A DNA stretch of 34,363 nucleotides from Alicyclobacillus tolerans (GTDB lineage: Bacteria; Bacillota; Bacilli; Alicyclobacillales; Alicyclobacillaceae), in the NCBI RefSeq assembly GCF_900142255.1, contig NZ_FRAF01000028.1:1-34363 (forward strand), given 5' to 3'. Within the stretch, counting starts at the first letter, position 1, and each line of letters begins with the position of its first letter. This document shows, piece after piece, positions 1-7,261 of this stretch. Under the pieces are notes generated by a model. That model did not search any database and had not been told where the DNA came from. It saw nothing but the letters and a program-made list of their open reading frames with translations. The position numbers and the translations under genes were made by a program.

Positions 1-51
1 TAAAGAGTAGAGGGGCAAAACGAAAGCCCCTCACCACTCCGGCCGGGTGGA
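1..51 (+). repeat. Hairpin leader repeat, copy 1 (cut by window edge)
   Basis: This is the first of three copies (others at 2232 and 5181) of an approximately 50-60 base element placed just upstream of each glycoside-hydrolase-like gene. It can fold into two adjacent hairpins. The first has a 7-bp stem GAGGGGC (10-16) with GCCCCTC (26-32) and an A-rich 9-base loop. The second, about 34-50, is CCAC-T-CC / GG-GTGG around GGCC. Its first bases, TAA, correspond to the stop codon that ends the upstream gene in copy 2. A further cassette gene therefore probably ends at the window edge. No U-run follows, so a plain terminator is unlikely. Confidence 0.85.
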
Positions 52-76
52 ATTCATAAACTTGGAGGAGATTTAA

Positions 77-748
77 ATGGCTTACAAAGGGTTTGATATT
101 GATATCTATCCCGGAGATACAGCAATGGCGAATTTTTGGAATAACACACCCTTTTCGTTTACAGGTTTTTATCTGGGTCCTGCACCTAATCATAGTGATA
201 CGACTTGGATGAATACAAAGTCATACTTGGAAAGTCTTGGTTACGGATTCCTGGTTATTTATGTTGGTCAACAAGCTGGTGATACGTCATATTTAACCTA
301 TGCTCAAGGTCAAAATGATGCTGCAAATGCAGCTTCTCTTGCTTCACAAGCTGGGTTCAATACCGAATATGATGTAATTTATCTTGATATTGAGCAGGGA
401 GGATCGTTAAATCAGGATTTTATTGACTATATTGATGGGTGGATTGACTATATCGTCGATAGCACAATCTATATGCCTGGAATTTACTGCTCATACGAGA
501 CTGCTGACCAAATTAAGAATTCTAGCTCCAATGCTGGAAACCTCAGTAATATTCGTTATTGGGTTTTCAACATTAACGAACCACCTTCTCCGGGATGTAC
601 AACAAATACTAGCGACTCTCCGTCTGACAGTGGAGTATCTTATGCATCCTCGTGGCAGTATATACAAGAATGTGTTCAAGAGTGGAATGGAACTACTTTA
701 ACTGTGGATTTAGATTTATCGAACTATAGTAATCCTTCAGCCGGTTAA
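77..748 (+). CDS. Glycoside-hydrolase-like (DUF1906/Rv2525c-like) protein, cassette 1
   Basis: A 223-residue protein with the look of the DUF1906 / Rv2525c-like glycoside hydrolase fold. It has an N-terminal KGFDIDIYPG strand, a central IYLDIEQGG strand whose D-x-E is the usual acidic pair of this TIM-barrel group, and a late SWQYIQE strand followed by a DLDLS segment. No signal peptide or membrane segment is present, which is odd for an enzyme expected to act on cell-wall or extracellular glycans. The ATG is preceded by a strong TTGGAGGAG site, 6-7 bases upstream, directly after the hairpin leader. A lipoprotein gene converges on it. The fold assignment is by motif reading, substrate is unknown, and it could be a non-catalytic binding domain. 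Confidence 0.7.
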   Translation: MAYKGFDIDIYPGDTAMANFWNNTPFSFTGFYLGPAPNHSDTTWMNTKSYLESLGYGFLVIYVGQQAGDTSYLTYAQGQNDAANAASLASQAGFNTEYDVIYLDIEQGGSLNQDFIDYIDGWIDYIVDSTIYMPGIYCSYETADQIKNSSSNAGNLSNIRYWVFNINEPPSPGCTTNTSDSPSDSGVSYASSWQYIQECVQEWNGTTLTVDLDLSNYSNPSAG

Positions 749-758
749 AATTTTATAT

Positions 759-809
759 AAGGCTATCCCGAAAGTGATTATAGATGATCGGAGGGATAGC
801 CTTATTTTT
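759..809 (+). terminator. Intrinsic terminator after cassette-1 hydrolase-like gene
   Basis: An 11-bp perfect stem, AAGGCTATCCC (759-769) with GGGATAGCCTT (793-803), with a 23-base loop, is followed by ATTTTT. It lies 11 bases after the stop codon of the gene ending at 748. Confidence 0.85.
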
Positions 810-862
810 AACAAAAAAATAATTTGATTTTTGATTGCAACTTACCTGCAAACTACATTTCC

Positions 863-967
863 TTGATTGTGAACGAAGATATAAATCGTCTGAATGACTC
901 TATATTTAAAGCTGCTTATCGCCAAATCGATGAAGCTGTTCGAAGAATGTTCCATTTATGTCGTTGA
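863..967 (+). other. Gap 810-1063 with a possible 34-codon ORF
   Basis: The 250 bases between the terminator and the end of the convergent lipoprotein gene are AT-rich. They contain one short open frame from a TTG at 863 to a TGA at 967, with an amphipathic, helix-like product (segment AAYRQIDEAVRRMFHLCR). No clear ribosome-binding site precedes it. It could be a remnant of an older gene; no function is assigned. Confidence 0.2.
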
Positions 968-1063
968 AAAAGCGACAAGCATCTGACTTTCAAAGCGTTA
1001 ACTAATTTTACATCAAACAGATGAAAAATGTATGAAAAAAGGTCTTCGCTAGTATAGCGTATT

Positions 1064-1702
1064 CTATATAGTTTTCCCTTTTGAATTGTAAAATGCTCCA
1101 TTTTTCTCAATAGCAAGCCAGGAAAAGTTACTCCCATAGAGTGTCTTATGATCAGATTCGCGGATAAACTGACCAAATGTTAATTGAACTTGATCACCAC
1201 TGGTAATTTGAAGACTTCCTGCTTGAGAAAGTGATTGATCAAAGTGAATAGTAACGACTTGGTTAGCATTAAATGGTGGCGTACCATTGGCAGTAGTTAT
1301 AGGTTTAGTTATTTTCATAACAATGGAATCAAGAAAATGGTGTTTTTGATTCACATGGATAATAATTCCTTGGACGGTGTAGAGTCCAGAAATGATAGGT
1401 CCTAAACTTTTCTTACTATAAATTGTATATCCGCCAAAATTGAAGCTATGATTTGAAGGTAAAGGCGAAGAATTCGTCGATGTTATATTCTGATTCCCAG
1501 TCTTATCTTCTGGATCAGCTGTAGATGATGATTTTTGATTTTGCTCTTTAGAACCTGATGGATTGGTTTGTGTTGTACCTACAGTAATAGTAGAAGGCGA
1601 TGAAACTTGGCTCTTTGCGTTACTTGTAGTACCACACCCGGTCACGGTCAAACATGTTAACGCAAGCATAGACGCCGTCAGTCCCCAGATTCGTTTTTGC
1701 AC
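1064..1702 (-). CDS. Lipoprotein with shared cassette signal peptide, cassette 1
   Basis: A 212-residue predicted lipoprotein. The start chosen is GTG at 1702, because AGGGGTGG lies 5 bases upstream and the resulting N-terminus is a textbook lipoprotein signal: QKR, a hydrophobic stretch, then LTVTGCG, with lipidation at Cys. The longer open frame reaching 1825 runs back through the divergent promoter region and is rejected. After the Cys comes a Ser/Thr/Asn-rich linker of about 70 residues, then a compact domain of about 115 residues (FGGYTIYSKKSLGP onward) that I do not recognise. The signal peptide and upstream DNA are nearly identical to those of the genes ending at 2977 and 6005, while the body is unrelated to theirs. 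Confidence 0.75.
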   Translation of the reverse strand: MQKRIWGLTASMLALTCLTVTGCGTTSNAKSQVSSPSTITVGTTQTNPSGSKEQNQKSSSTADPEDKTGNQNITSTNSSPLPSNHSFNFGGYTIYSKKSLGPIISGLYTVQGIIIHVNQKHHFLDSIVMKITKPITTANGTPPFNANQVVTIHFDQSLSQAGSLQITSGDQVQLTFGQFIRESDHKTLYGSNFSWLAIEKNGAFYNSKGKTI

Positions 1703-2031
1703 AAAAACCACCCCTAGTTTCGATTGTTCACCTGTATAGACGTACCCGATACACATTTTGTGACAGGAGCATTTTTCCATCCACACGGTATATCTTCGTG
1801 ACCGCAGAACAAGCTTTGTCATCATCGGACGTGCTTACCCCAACGTACTCATCAATCTCAACCCAAACGCACAAAGCGTTGATAGCCTATACCAGGTGCG
1901 CGGAAATGTTGGAGAACGAGGAAGACCAGAAGCGGTTGGAACAGGTGAGTTTGCTGTTGGCGGAACAGGCCAAGGTTATCCAGGACGAACTGCTTGGCTA
2001 TGCCCTCTACTGGGGATGTGGACGGGAACAT
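1632..2031. repeat. Constant block B, copy 1 (divergent start region)
   Basis: About 400 bases are near-identical to 4180-4581, and the first ~190 bases are shared with 7190-7378. The block encodes the lipoprotein signal peptide on the minus strand, the divergent intergenic region, and the first ~42 codons of a small plus-strand gene. Sequence similarity stops abruptly within codons at both ends, where different payloads begin. This is the expected signature of cassette duplication with payload exchange. Confidence 0.85.
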
Positions 2032-2241
2032 GTACATGAATTATTGAGCGAAATCCAGCAAGGACATGAAGTGGGGAATGCATTGATTCGTTGTTTTGAA
2101 GATGAGATCCGTTGCTCTATTTGTAGAAGCAGGAAAAGCCGATATGAGGACGTAGAACAAGCGATTCGAATGGCTCTGGTGAGGAATATCCAAAAAAAAT
2201 TCAACAGAGCTAATAAAAATCGCAAGTCGAAGTGCTTTTAA
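1906..2241 (+). CDS. Small protein fused to sigma region-2-like domain, cassette 1
   Basis: A 111-residue protein. Residues 1-41 (MLENEEDQKRLEQ onward) match the small gene at 4455. Residues ~43-98 (LLSEIQQGHEVGNALIRCF…KKF) have the LLxxIxxG…LxxxFxxxI…Q…LxxxIxKF pattern of short sigma-70 region-2-like domains and resemble the protein at 4955. The ATG at 1906 is chosen over the GTG at 1798. AGGTG lies 7 bases upstream of the ATG. Comparing copies 1 and 2, changes downstream of the ATG are mainly silent, while those between 1798 and 1868 are mainly amino-acid-changing, as expected for leader DNA. Compared with cassette 2, the region-4-like gene between the two parts is missing, so this looks like a deletion fusion. 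It ends in the leader repeat. Confidence 0.55.
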   Translation: MLENEEDQKRLEQVSLLLAEQAKVIQDELLGYALYWGCGREHVHELLSEIQQGHEVGNALIRCFEDEIRCSICRSRKSRYEDVEQAIRMALVRNIQKKFNRANKNRKSKCF

Positions 2242-2293
2242 AGAGTAGAGGGGCAAAATCGAAAGCCCCCTCACCACTCCGGCCGGGTGGAAC
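2232..2293 (+). repeat. Hairpin leader repeat, copy 2
   Basis: Matches copies at 1 and 5181 from GTGCTTTTAAAGAGTAG through GGCCGGGTGGAAC. The first stem has an extra C in its 3' arm and a 10-base loop, so the pairing is kept while the loop varies. The stop codon TAA of the upstream gene (2239-2241) lies inside the repeat. Confidence 0.85.
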
Positions 2294-2313
2294 ATGAAAC
2301 GGAGGAGAAAAAA

Positions 2314-2970
2314 TTGAGTCTGACAGTTGGTACATTAGAAGTTCAAAACGCCAAAGGATGTGATACCGATCAGCAGATTACATCCAGTAATGAAGCTAGT
2401 TGTTTATTTGGTGATACACCGTATTACTTTATCGGTAGATACATTTCTAATACTAGCTACGAATCTGCAGAGGATTTACAAAGTACAGAGTTAGAATATC
2501 TGTGTTCCCAGGGGTGGTATGTAGCAGTGATTCAACATGCTCTTAATTCAACGGAGGAATTAACAGCAACTTTAGGAACTGAAATTGCTAAAAATGCGAT
2601 CAATAACGCTATTTCGATTGGTGTACCTTCTGGAGTATATTTGTGGTTGGATATTGAAAACTATCCATCCAGCTCTGACGCTATCGGTTTTTGCCGAGCA
2701 TGGGCTAATGAAGTTAACTTAAATAGTCCTTATTATCCAGCCCTCTATTATGGGGCGCCTGGACTTGATGCAAGTCAAATTGAAGGATTAGTAAATAGCA
2801 CGTATTTTTTGGCTGGATGGGCTGGTTGTGGAGCACCTACAGGTATCGGAGAGTCTGTTAATCAAGGACCGTGTGATATTACAATGTCTTGTAACGGTTC
2901 ATACGTAGTTTCGATTGATGAAGATACTTTATTGGCTACCAGTCTATCAGGATTCGTTGTACAAGGATAA
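2314..2970 (+). CDS. Glycoside-hydrolase-like protein, cassette 2
   Basis: A 218-residue protein starting at TTG 2314, chosen because GGAGGAG lies 6 bases upstream; the GTG at 2287 lies in the leader hairpin and is rejected. It has an N-terminal YYFIGRYISN strand, a central GVYLWLDIENYP strand with the D-x-E acidic pair, a PALYYGAPG strand and FLAGWAGCGAP, the general order of DUF1906 / GH25-like barrels. Identity to the cassette 1 and 3 proteins is low, unlike the flanking constant blocks. It has no signal peptide. Its stop lies 6 bases from the stop of the convergent lipoprotein gene, with no obvious terminator between them. The specific enzymatic role is unknown. Confidence 0.65.
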   Translation: MSLTVGTLEVQNAKGCDTDQQITSSNEASCLFGDTPYYFIGRYISNTSYESAEDLQSTELEYLCSQGWYVAVIQHALNSTEELTATLGTEIAKNAINNAISIGVPSGVYLWLDIENYPSSSDAIGFCRAWANEVNLNSPYYPALYYGAPGLDASQIEGLVNSTYFLAGWAGCGAPTGIGESVNQGPCDITMSCNGSYVVSIDEDTLLATSLSGFVVQG

Positions 2971-2976
2971 ATTTTA

Positions 2977-4251
2977 TTAATGGTATGTTTTGGAGAAAAG
3001 GAGATGTGAACCCCAATTTTGGCCGCTATTATCGGTTTTCAAATAACATACGGTTCCATCTCCGTTTTCTCCAAACAACCATCCAGTACTTAATGATGTA
3101 AATTCCAAAAAATCGGAGGATGAAACTTGTGGTACATCGACATTCATCGTATTGGCAATATATAAAGTTTGCCATCGTTCATGGGAAAATTCCAAGCCAA
3201 CCCAATTCGAATTTTCTGGAATCCATCCTGTAAACAGAATACCGTTATTTCCAATGGTAGTGATAGGACCAGGTACTATAATATGATTGGCGTCTTGAGC
3301 CAGAGGATGGCTTATCTTAGGATAAGATGTATTCTTATCAAAGGCGTCATAGGCTATAGCTTCCCATGAATGCCCGCTATTTTCTGAATGAAACAAAATA
3401 TAAGCAGGGTTGTCAGCGCTGGATTCTCCGTTCAACAATATCCATACACTTTTTTCATTGTTTGCTACAATTTTTGCTGACCATGACCAAGATGATCCCA
3501 AAACAGGAACTTTGAAAATGATTGTCCAAGTTTTCCCTCCATCTAAAGTTTTCCAAATATACGGTCCGGATGCAGCATATCCAATCTCAGGGTCTGCCCA
3601 GAACATGGATTGAATATAGATTCCTTTGAGAGAGAGGGTTCTTATCTTATTATTGTCAAATACATACATCGTTCCATTCAGCAATATAAATCCCTTGGAT
3701 TTCTGAAAAACTCTCATTTGGTAATTTGGCTCCTCAATATTTTGTGGAATATTGATGTTGCGCAGCTCATTTTGATGATGATTTTCATATAAGCGTACGG
3801 AATTTAAAGAATTAGAACCTGATTTCAGTTGATTAACTGATTGTATTTGGTTCGATTGATCAGTAGATAGATCAAGTGAATGGATTGGTTTAGGATATAC
3901 GCCAGAAAACTCAATGATTTTAGAATCCGATAAAGCCCAAACGGTATTTGGGCTGGTTGTGGCCAAGCTTCTAAATAATGTATGACTCGGATACCAGATG
4001 TACCAATTTTGACCAGAGTCTTCAGTACGTAAAATACCTACAGAAGTGGATAAATAACCAATTTTAGAGGACTCCCATACCATGGATGATATGGAATGGA
4101 TATTATGAATGAGTTGTATAGGAAGTATATTATTTTTTTTATCTAATTTGGGGATCAGACTGTGGGGAGATGCTTCTATCCCACACCCGGTCACCGTCAA
4201 ACACGTCAATGCAAGCATAGACGCCGTCAGTCCCCAGATTCGTTTTTGCAC
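2977..4251 (-). CDS. Asp-box beta-propeller lipoprotein, cassette 2
   Basis: A 424-residue predicted lipoprotein starting at GTG 4251, with the same AGGGGTGG site and the same QKR…LTVTGCG signal as the other two cassettes. The body after the Cys has several Asp-box (SxDxGxxW-like) hairpins: TEDSGQNWYIW, TLDGGKTWTII, SENSGHSWEAI and TDNSGQNWGSH. These indicate a BNR/YCF48-like beta-propeller held on the outer face of the membrane. Such propellers usually bind proteins or glycans. Pairing with a glycoside-hydrolase-like gene suggests a sugar- or wall-related role, but this is inference. The body is only weakly similar to the cassette-3 propeller. Confidence 0.75.
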   Translation of the reverse strand: MQKRIWGLTASMLALTCLTVTGCGIEASPHSLIPKLDKKNNILPIQLIHNIHSISSMVWESSKIGYLSTSVGILRTEDSGQNWYIWYPSHTLFRSLATTSPNTVWALSDSKIIEFSGVYPKPIHSLDLSTDQSNQIQSVNQLKSGSNSLNSVRLYENHHQNELRNINIPQNIEEPNYQMRVFQKSKGFILLNGTMYVFDNNKIRTLSLKGIYIQSMFWADPEIGYAASGPYIWKTLDGGKTWTIIFKVPVLGSSWSWSAKIVANNEKSVWILLNGESSADNPAYILFHSENSGHSWEAIAYDAFDKNTSYPKISHPLAQDANHIIVPGPITTIGNNGILFTGWIPENSNWVGLEFSHERWQTLYIANTMNVDVPQVSSSDFLEFTSLSTGWLFGENGDGTVCYLKTDNSGQNWGSHLLFSKTYH

Positions 4252-4581
4252 AAAAACCACCCCTAGTTTCGACTGTTCACCTGTATAGACGTACCCGCTA
4301 CACACTTTGTGACAAGAGCATTTTCCCATCCACACGGGTTATCTTCGTGACCGCAGAGCGTGTTCTGTCATCATCGGACGTGCTTACCCCATCGTACCCA
4401 TCTACCTCATCCCAAACGCACAAAGCGTTGATAGCCTATACCAGGTGCGCGGAAATGTTGGAGAACGAGGAAGACCAGAAGCGGTTGGAACAGGTGAGTT
4501 TGTTGTTGGCTGAACAGGCTAAGGTTATCCAGGACGAACTGCTTGGCTATGCCCTCTACTGGGGACGTGGACGGGGACATA
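4180..4581. repeat. Constant block B, copy 2
   Basis: Near-identical to 1632-2031. It covers the lipoprotein signal peptide (minus strand), the divergent start region, and the first ~42 codons of the small plus-strand gene at 4455. In that coding part nearly all changes from copy 1 are silent (TTG/CTG, GCT/GCG, GCT/GCC). Confidence 0.85.
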
Positions 4582-4619
4582 TGCAAGGACGTGACCGACA
4601 TGACCACCTATACCCCTGA
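4455..4619 (+). CDS. Small conserved protein of cassette, 54 residues
   Basis: The ATG at 4455 has AGGTG 7 bases upstream. The sequence MLENEEDQKRLEQ…DELLGYALYWG is shared with the N-terminal part of the protein at 1906, with mainly silent differences, so the frame is translated. It is predicted to be helical and acidic, with no known family recognised. After YWGRGRGH the frame diverges and ends at 4619, overlapping the next gene's start by 20 bases. The pair is probably translationally coupled. A role as a partner or regulator of the split sigma factor is inference from position only. Confidence 0.5.
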   Translation: MLENEEDQKRLEQVSLLLAEQAKVIQDELLGYALYWGRGRGHMQGRDRHDHLYP

Positions 4620-4965
4620 GCAGGAAGTAGCCTGGATTCGCAAGATCATACGGCATGTGGCAGCCCATACGCGAAACAAATACAAGAGATGGAGCCGAGA
4701 AGACCTCATTCTCAATGCCGCGAATGCAGAAGGAGAAGAGTTTATCCAAACCATCCCTGATTTGTTAGCTGAGCATTCAAACCGTGAGATGGAATGGTTT
4801 TCTGGCTTATCCGAGCGAGAAAAAACCATTCTGTATGGATTGTACTGGGAAAGAAAAAATCAACGGGAATTATCCAGACAAATAGGGATTGCCCAAACAA
4901 CGATTAGCCATATACACCGTCAAGCGATTCGGAAATTAAAGGAGCAGATACAAAATGAGGGATAG
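4600..4965 (+). CDS. Sigma-70 region-4-like protein (SigO-like half sigma)
   Basis: A 121-residue protein starting at ATG 4600, with AAGGA 10 bases upstream; the open frame extends to 4543 only inside the preceding gene. Residues ~69-118 form a clear sigma region-4 helix-turn-helix: LSEREKTILYGLYW, then NQRELSRQIGIAQTTISHIHRQAIRKLKEQ. The N-terminal half is helical and too short for normal regions 2-3. Its neighbour at 4955 looks like the missing region 2. The arrangement is reminiscent of the two-part B. subtilis SigO-RsoA sigma factor. It probably directs RNA polymerase to cassette promoters, though no target promoter was identified. A plain HTH regulator remains possible. Confidence 0.7.
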   Translation: MTTYTPEQEVAWIRKIIRHVAAHTRNKYKRWSREDLILNAANAEGEEFIQTIPDLLAEHSNREMEWFSGLSEREKTILYGLYWERKNQRELSRQIGIAQTTISHIHRQAIRKLKEQIQNEG

Positions 4966-5197
4966 AACACAGAAGGTACACAATCTTTTGGAACAAGTCA
5001 GACAAAACAAGGAAGTAGATGTCTTTCTGTTATGTCGATATTTCCGAGCAGAGATCGATCAGCAAGTGTCATCTGTGCCGAGATGGTGGAGAGAGGAAGC
5101 TCAATCGCAAGTTTGTACGGGAATGTTGGAAGAGGTTCTGAAAAAATTTTTGAAGAGCGTGCTCAAAATGGGGAGTAGAGGTGCTTTTAAAGAGTAG
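4955..5197 (+). CDS. Sigma region-2-like small protein (RsoA-like partner)
   Basis: An 80-residue protein whose ATG overlaps the end of the region-4 gene by 11 bases, consistent with a co-translated partner. The pattern LLEQVRQNKEVDVFLLCRYF…AEIDQQV…EEAQSQVCTGMLEEVLKKF fits the short sigma-70 region-2-like (HTH_16 type) fold seen in RsoA-like and conjugative-element proteins. The last codons (GAFKE-stop) run into leader repeat copy 3, in a different frame from the cassette-1 gene, which ends KCF-stop in the same DNA. Assignment is by pattern, not by database search. Confidence 0.55.
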   Translation: MRDRTQKVHNLLEQVRQNKEVDVFLLCRYFRAEIDQQVSSVPRWWREEAQSQVCTGMLEEVLKKFLKSVLKMGSRGAFKE

Positions 5198-5240
5198 AGG
5201 GGCAAAATGAAAGCCCCTCACCACTCCGGCCGGGTGGAAC
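5181..5240 (+). repeat. Hairpin leader repeat, copy 3
   Basis: Same element as 1-51 and 2232-2293: GAGGGGC…GCCCCTC stem with a 9-base loop, then the CCACTCC/GGGTGG hairpin. The upstream gene reads through to TAG (5195-5197), while in copy 2 the same DNA supplies TAA in another frame. The conservation is therefore not for protein. Confidence 0.85.
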
Positions 5241-5265
5241 TAACATCAAAAGGGAGCGCTATTCA

Positions 5266-5967
5266 ATGACATGGTATTTTGGTTCGGATTCAGGAACTTC
5301 CAGTAATCCTTGCGGAATGAGTTTTTATCTCGGTCGAATGGGTTATGGTACAACTGTAAGTATCTATTGGGCTATCACAGGTATTTCTATTCCTGCCTTT
5401 GCTTACTGGAACATTGAAGGTCCAGGAAAAACACCTTATGGGAAGACTTATGAAGAATGGGGAGCAGAACAGGCCCAGGTTTTCTGGAACCAGTTTTGGA
5501 ACCAACAATATCCCGGAGGATATCCTGGGGGTACAATGTTTGGAGCTGTGTCGCTCGGTAGTGGTGGCTGGAATACTGCGAATGACTCTACGGCTTGGAA
5601 TGAAAATCAAACTGTCGTAGAAGGCTTTTTAAATGAACTTGCAAATTTAAATGCGGCAAATTCATTCTCGTCGTCTACTACGCTAGGACTCTACGGGAGT
5701 CAAATTGGAGAATTTCAAAATCTCCTAGATTCTAATAATTGGATTTCTCCACAGCCAATTGTAGTGTGGATTGCTGATACACAGTCTTCACAAGATTGTA
5801 CGACGGTGGAAGAACTATATTGCCCCATGCCAACAGTGGGTGGATATGCGCCGATGATTTGGCAATATATTCAAGACCCGGATTATGATGTAACTCCATA
5901 TGTAGATGGAGTGAGCAGCAGTTCTAATTACACTTGGCATCCTACGACATCTCCGGGGATTTGTTGA
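5266..5967 (+). CDS. Glycoside-hydrolase-like protein, cassette 3
   Basis: A 233-residue protein without a signal peptide, starting at ATG 5266 with AAAAGGGAG about 11 bases upstream. Features resembling GH25/DUF1906 barrels are AFAYWNIEGPG, where the usual D-x-E reads N-x-E, the LGLYGSQIGEF strand, and a late PMIWQYIQDPDYDVTPYVDG segment typical of the last barrel strands. The loss of the first acidic residue, if the alignment is right, could leave it non-hydrolytic. It is very different in sequence from the cassette 1 and 2 proteins. A lipoprotein gene converges from downstream with a 37-base gap. Confidence 0.6.
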   Translation: MTWYFGSDSGTSSNPCGMSFYLGRMGYGTTVSIYWAITGISIPAFAYWNIEGPGKTPYGKTYEEWGAEQAQVFWNQFWNQQYPGGYPGGTMFGAVSLGSGGWNTANDSTAWNENQTVVEGFLNELANLNAANSFSSSTTLGLYGSQIGEFQNLLDSNNWISPQPIVVWIADTQSSQDCTTVEELYCPMPTVGGYAPMIWQYIQDPDYDVTPYVDGVSSSSNYTWHPTTSPGIC

Positions 5968-6004
5968 ATGAATAGTGGAGCGTTCTATATCGAATAAAAT
6001 CGTG

Positions 6005-7261
6005 CTACTCAACTACAACATTCCAATTCTTCCCCCCGTCCTGAGATCTCCATAAAGACAAGGAATTTGATTGAATACTCTGGGAGACGATCCATCCTGT
6101 TTGACCGAAAAACTTGAGACAGATGGGATGGATCGTTGAGGGGATGGGTGCAACCGTTTCCCATGTGCGACCACCTGTTAGGGTTTGCTCCAATTCCTGT
6201 TGTTTGCCCTGAAAGACGATAGCCCGTCCCTTTTTAGATGTTAAAAAGTCTGTCAAGAGGGAAGAATCGGGACTTATCCAAATAGGTTTCCATTGAGCTC
6301 CATTAACAGTATGATAGAGAACAAAGTATCGTTGGTAGTCCACGGTGTTCTCTCTGGTTGTATATGGAAGAGTTAGGGATACAGATAGGAAGCCGATATG
6401 AGAAACCCATGTGGGAGGATATATGGCAAGTACCGAAGCTTGCAGTTTTGGATTGGTTTTGTGATTGTTCATGTCTTTCATGAGAAGCGAGTGTGGGATA
6501 GACAATGTAACAGGACCCCAAGACATACCTCCGTTCGTTGAGATCATCAGGGAGGAAGAAAAAGATTTGTGATTAGGATTAGGAAAATAATTTGTGGCCC
6601 ATGCCTCGTTCGGTGTGGCATATTGAATCTTTTGAATGGACCCATGGAGGGATTGATATACCGGGGAGGAGGAAACATGACCTCGTAGTATTCTCCATAA
6701 GGCTTGTGGCCCTGTTTGCAAATCCAGAGGTCCCGATAACATTACGAATCCAAACGAACTATCTTGAGAATTAATGGAAACATGTAATTGGGCGTTTACT
6801 ATTGTCCAAGGCGCACTGAGACGATCCATTCTCCAATGGACGCCACCGTCGCTTGTAGTGTTGAGAGTGACATGGCGAGCGCTGCCTTGAGTGATCACCC
6901 AAGCATTTTGTGAATTAACTGCATCCAACGCTAAAATGTGCTTGGAATTGAAAACTCGTACCCATTTTCGTCCCGACGTTGTAGTTCGAAAAATTGAACG
7001 GGAAGAATTGGCCCATCCGGTGGTTCCATTGACCATATAGATTGATTTTAGGTTTTCTAAAGGAGATATAACTACGCTTTTGGCTGAATTAACATCTCGA
7101 TGTGTTCGACTTGGCTTAAATGAATGGGGACTATCAGATGATGCTGTAGGGTTGAGTGTATTTCCATTTTTATTGATCAATGACATTGTCCCACACCCGG
7201 TCACCGTCAAACACGTCAATGCAAGCATAGACGCAGTCAGTCCCCAGATTCGTTTTTGCAC
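6005..7261 (-). CDS. Asp-box beta-propeller lipoprotein, cassette 3
   Basis: A 418-residue predicted lipoprotein starting at GTG 7261, with the same ribosome-binding site and QKR…LTVTGCG signal as cassettes 1 and 2. The body has at least five Asp-box motifs: TTSGRKWVRVF, TSDGGVHWRMD, STNGGMSWGPV, LTGGRTWETV and SQDGGKNWNVV. This predicts a surface-exposed beta-propeller. Between lipidation site and propeller is a Ser/His/Asn-rich linker. It is related in architecture but distant in sequence to the gene ending at 2977, although the first ~24 codons of the two are almost identical at DNA level. Confidence 0.75.
   Translation of the reverse strand: MQKRIWGLTASMLALTCLTVTGCGTMSLINKNGNTLNPTASSDSPHSFKPSRTHRDVNSAKSVVISPLENLKSIYMVNGTTGWANSSRSIFRTTTSGRKWVRVFNSKHILALDAVNSQNAWVITQGSARHVTLNTTSDGGVHWRMDRLSAPWTIVNAQLHVSINSQDSSFGFVMLSGPLDLQTGPQALWRILRGHVSSSPVYQSLHGSIQKIQYATPNEAWATNYFPNPNHKSFSSSLMISTNGGMSWGPVTLSIPHSLLMKDMNNHKTNPKLQASVLAIYPPTWVSHIGFLSVSLTLPYTTRENTVDYQRYFVLYHTVNGAQWKPIWISPDSSLLTDFLTSKKGRAIVFQGKQQELEQTLTGGRTWETVAPIPSTIHPICLKFFGQTGWIVSQSIQSNSLSLWRSQDGGKNWNVVVE

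Noticed and set aside
1703-1825. Longer lipoprotein starts (and equivalents at 4252-4335 and 7262-7423)
   Set aside because: They run through the divergent regulatory block; only the GTG after AGGGGTGG gives a standard lipoprotein signal peptide.
1798-1905. GTG start of the small cassette gene (and 4347)
   Set aside because: No ribosome-binding site, and differences between copies in this stretch are mostly amino-acid-changing, while those after ATG 1906 are mostly silent.
1-5240. Leader repeats as a CRISPR array or integron attC sites
   Set aside because: Copies are about 2.2-2.9 kb apart with genes between, so not CRISPR. No integrase is seen and the hairpins do not show attC core sites, though a recombination role is not excluded.
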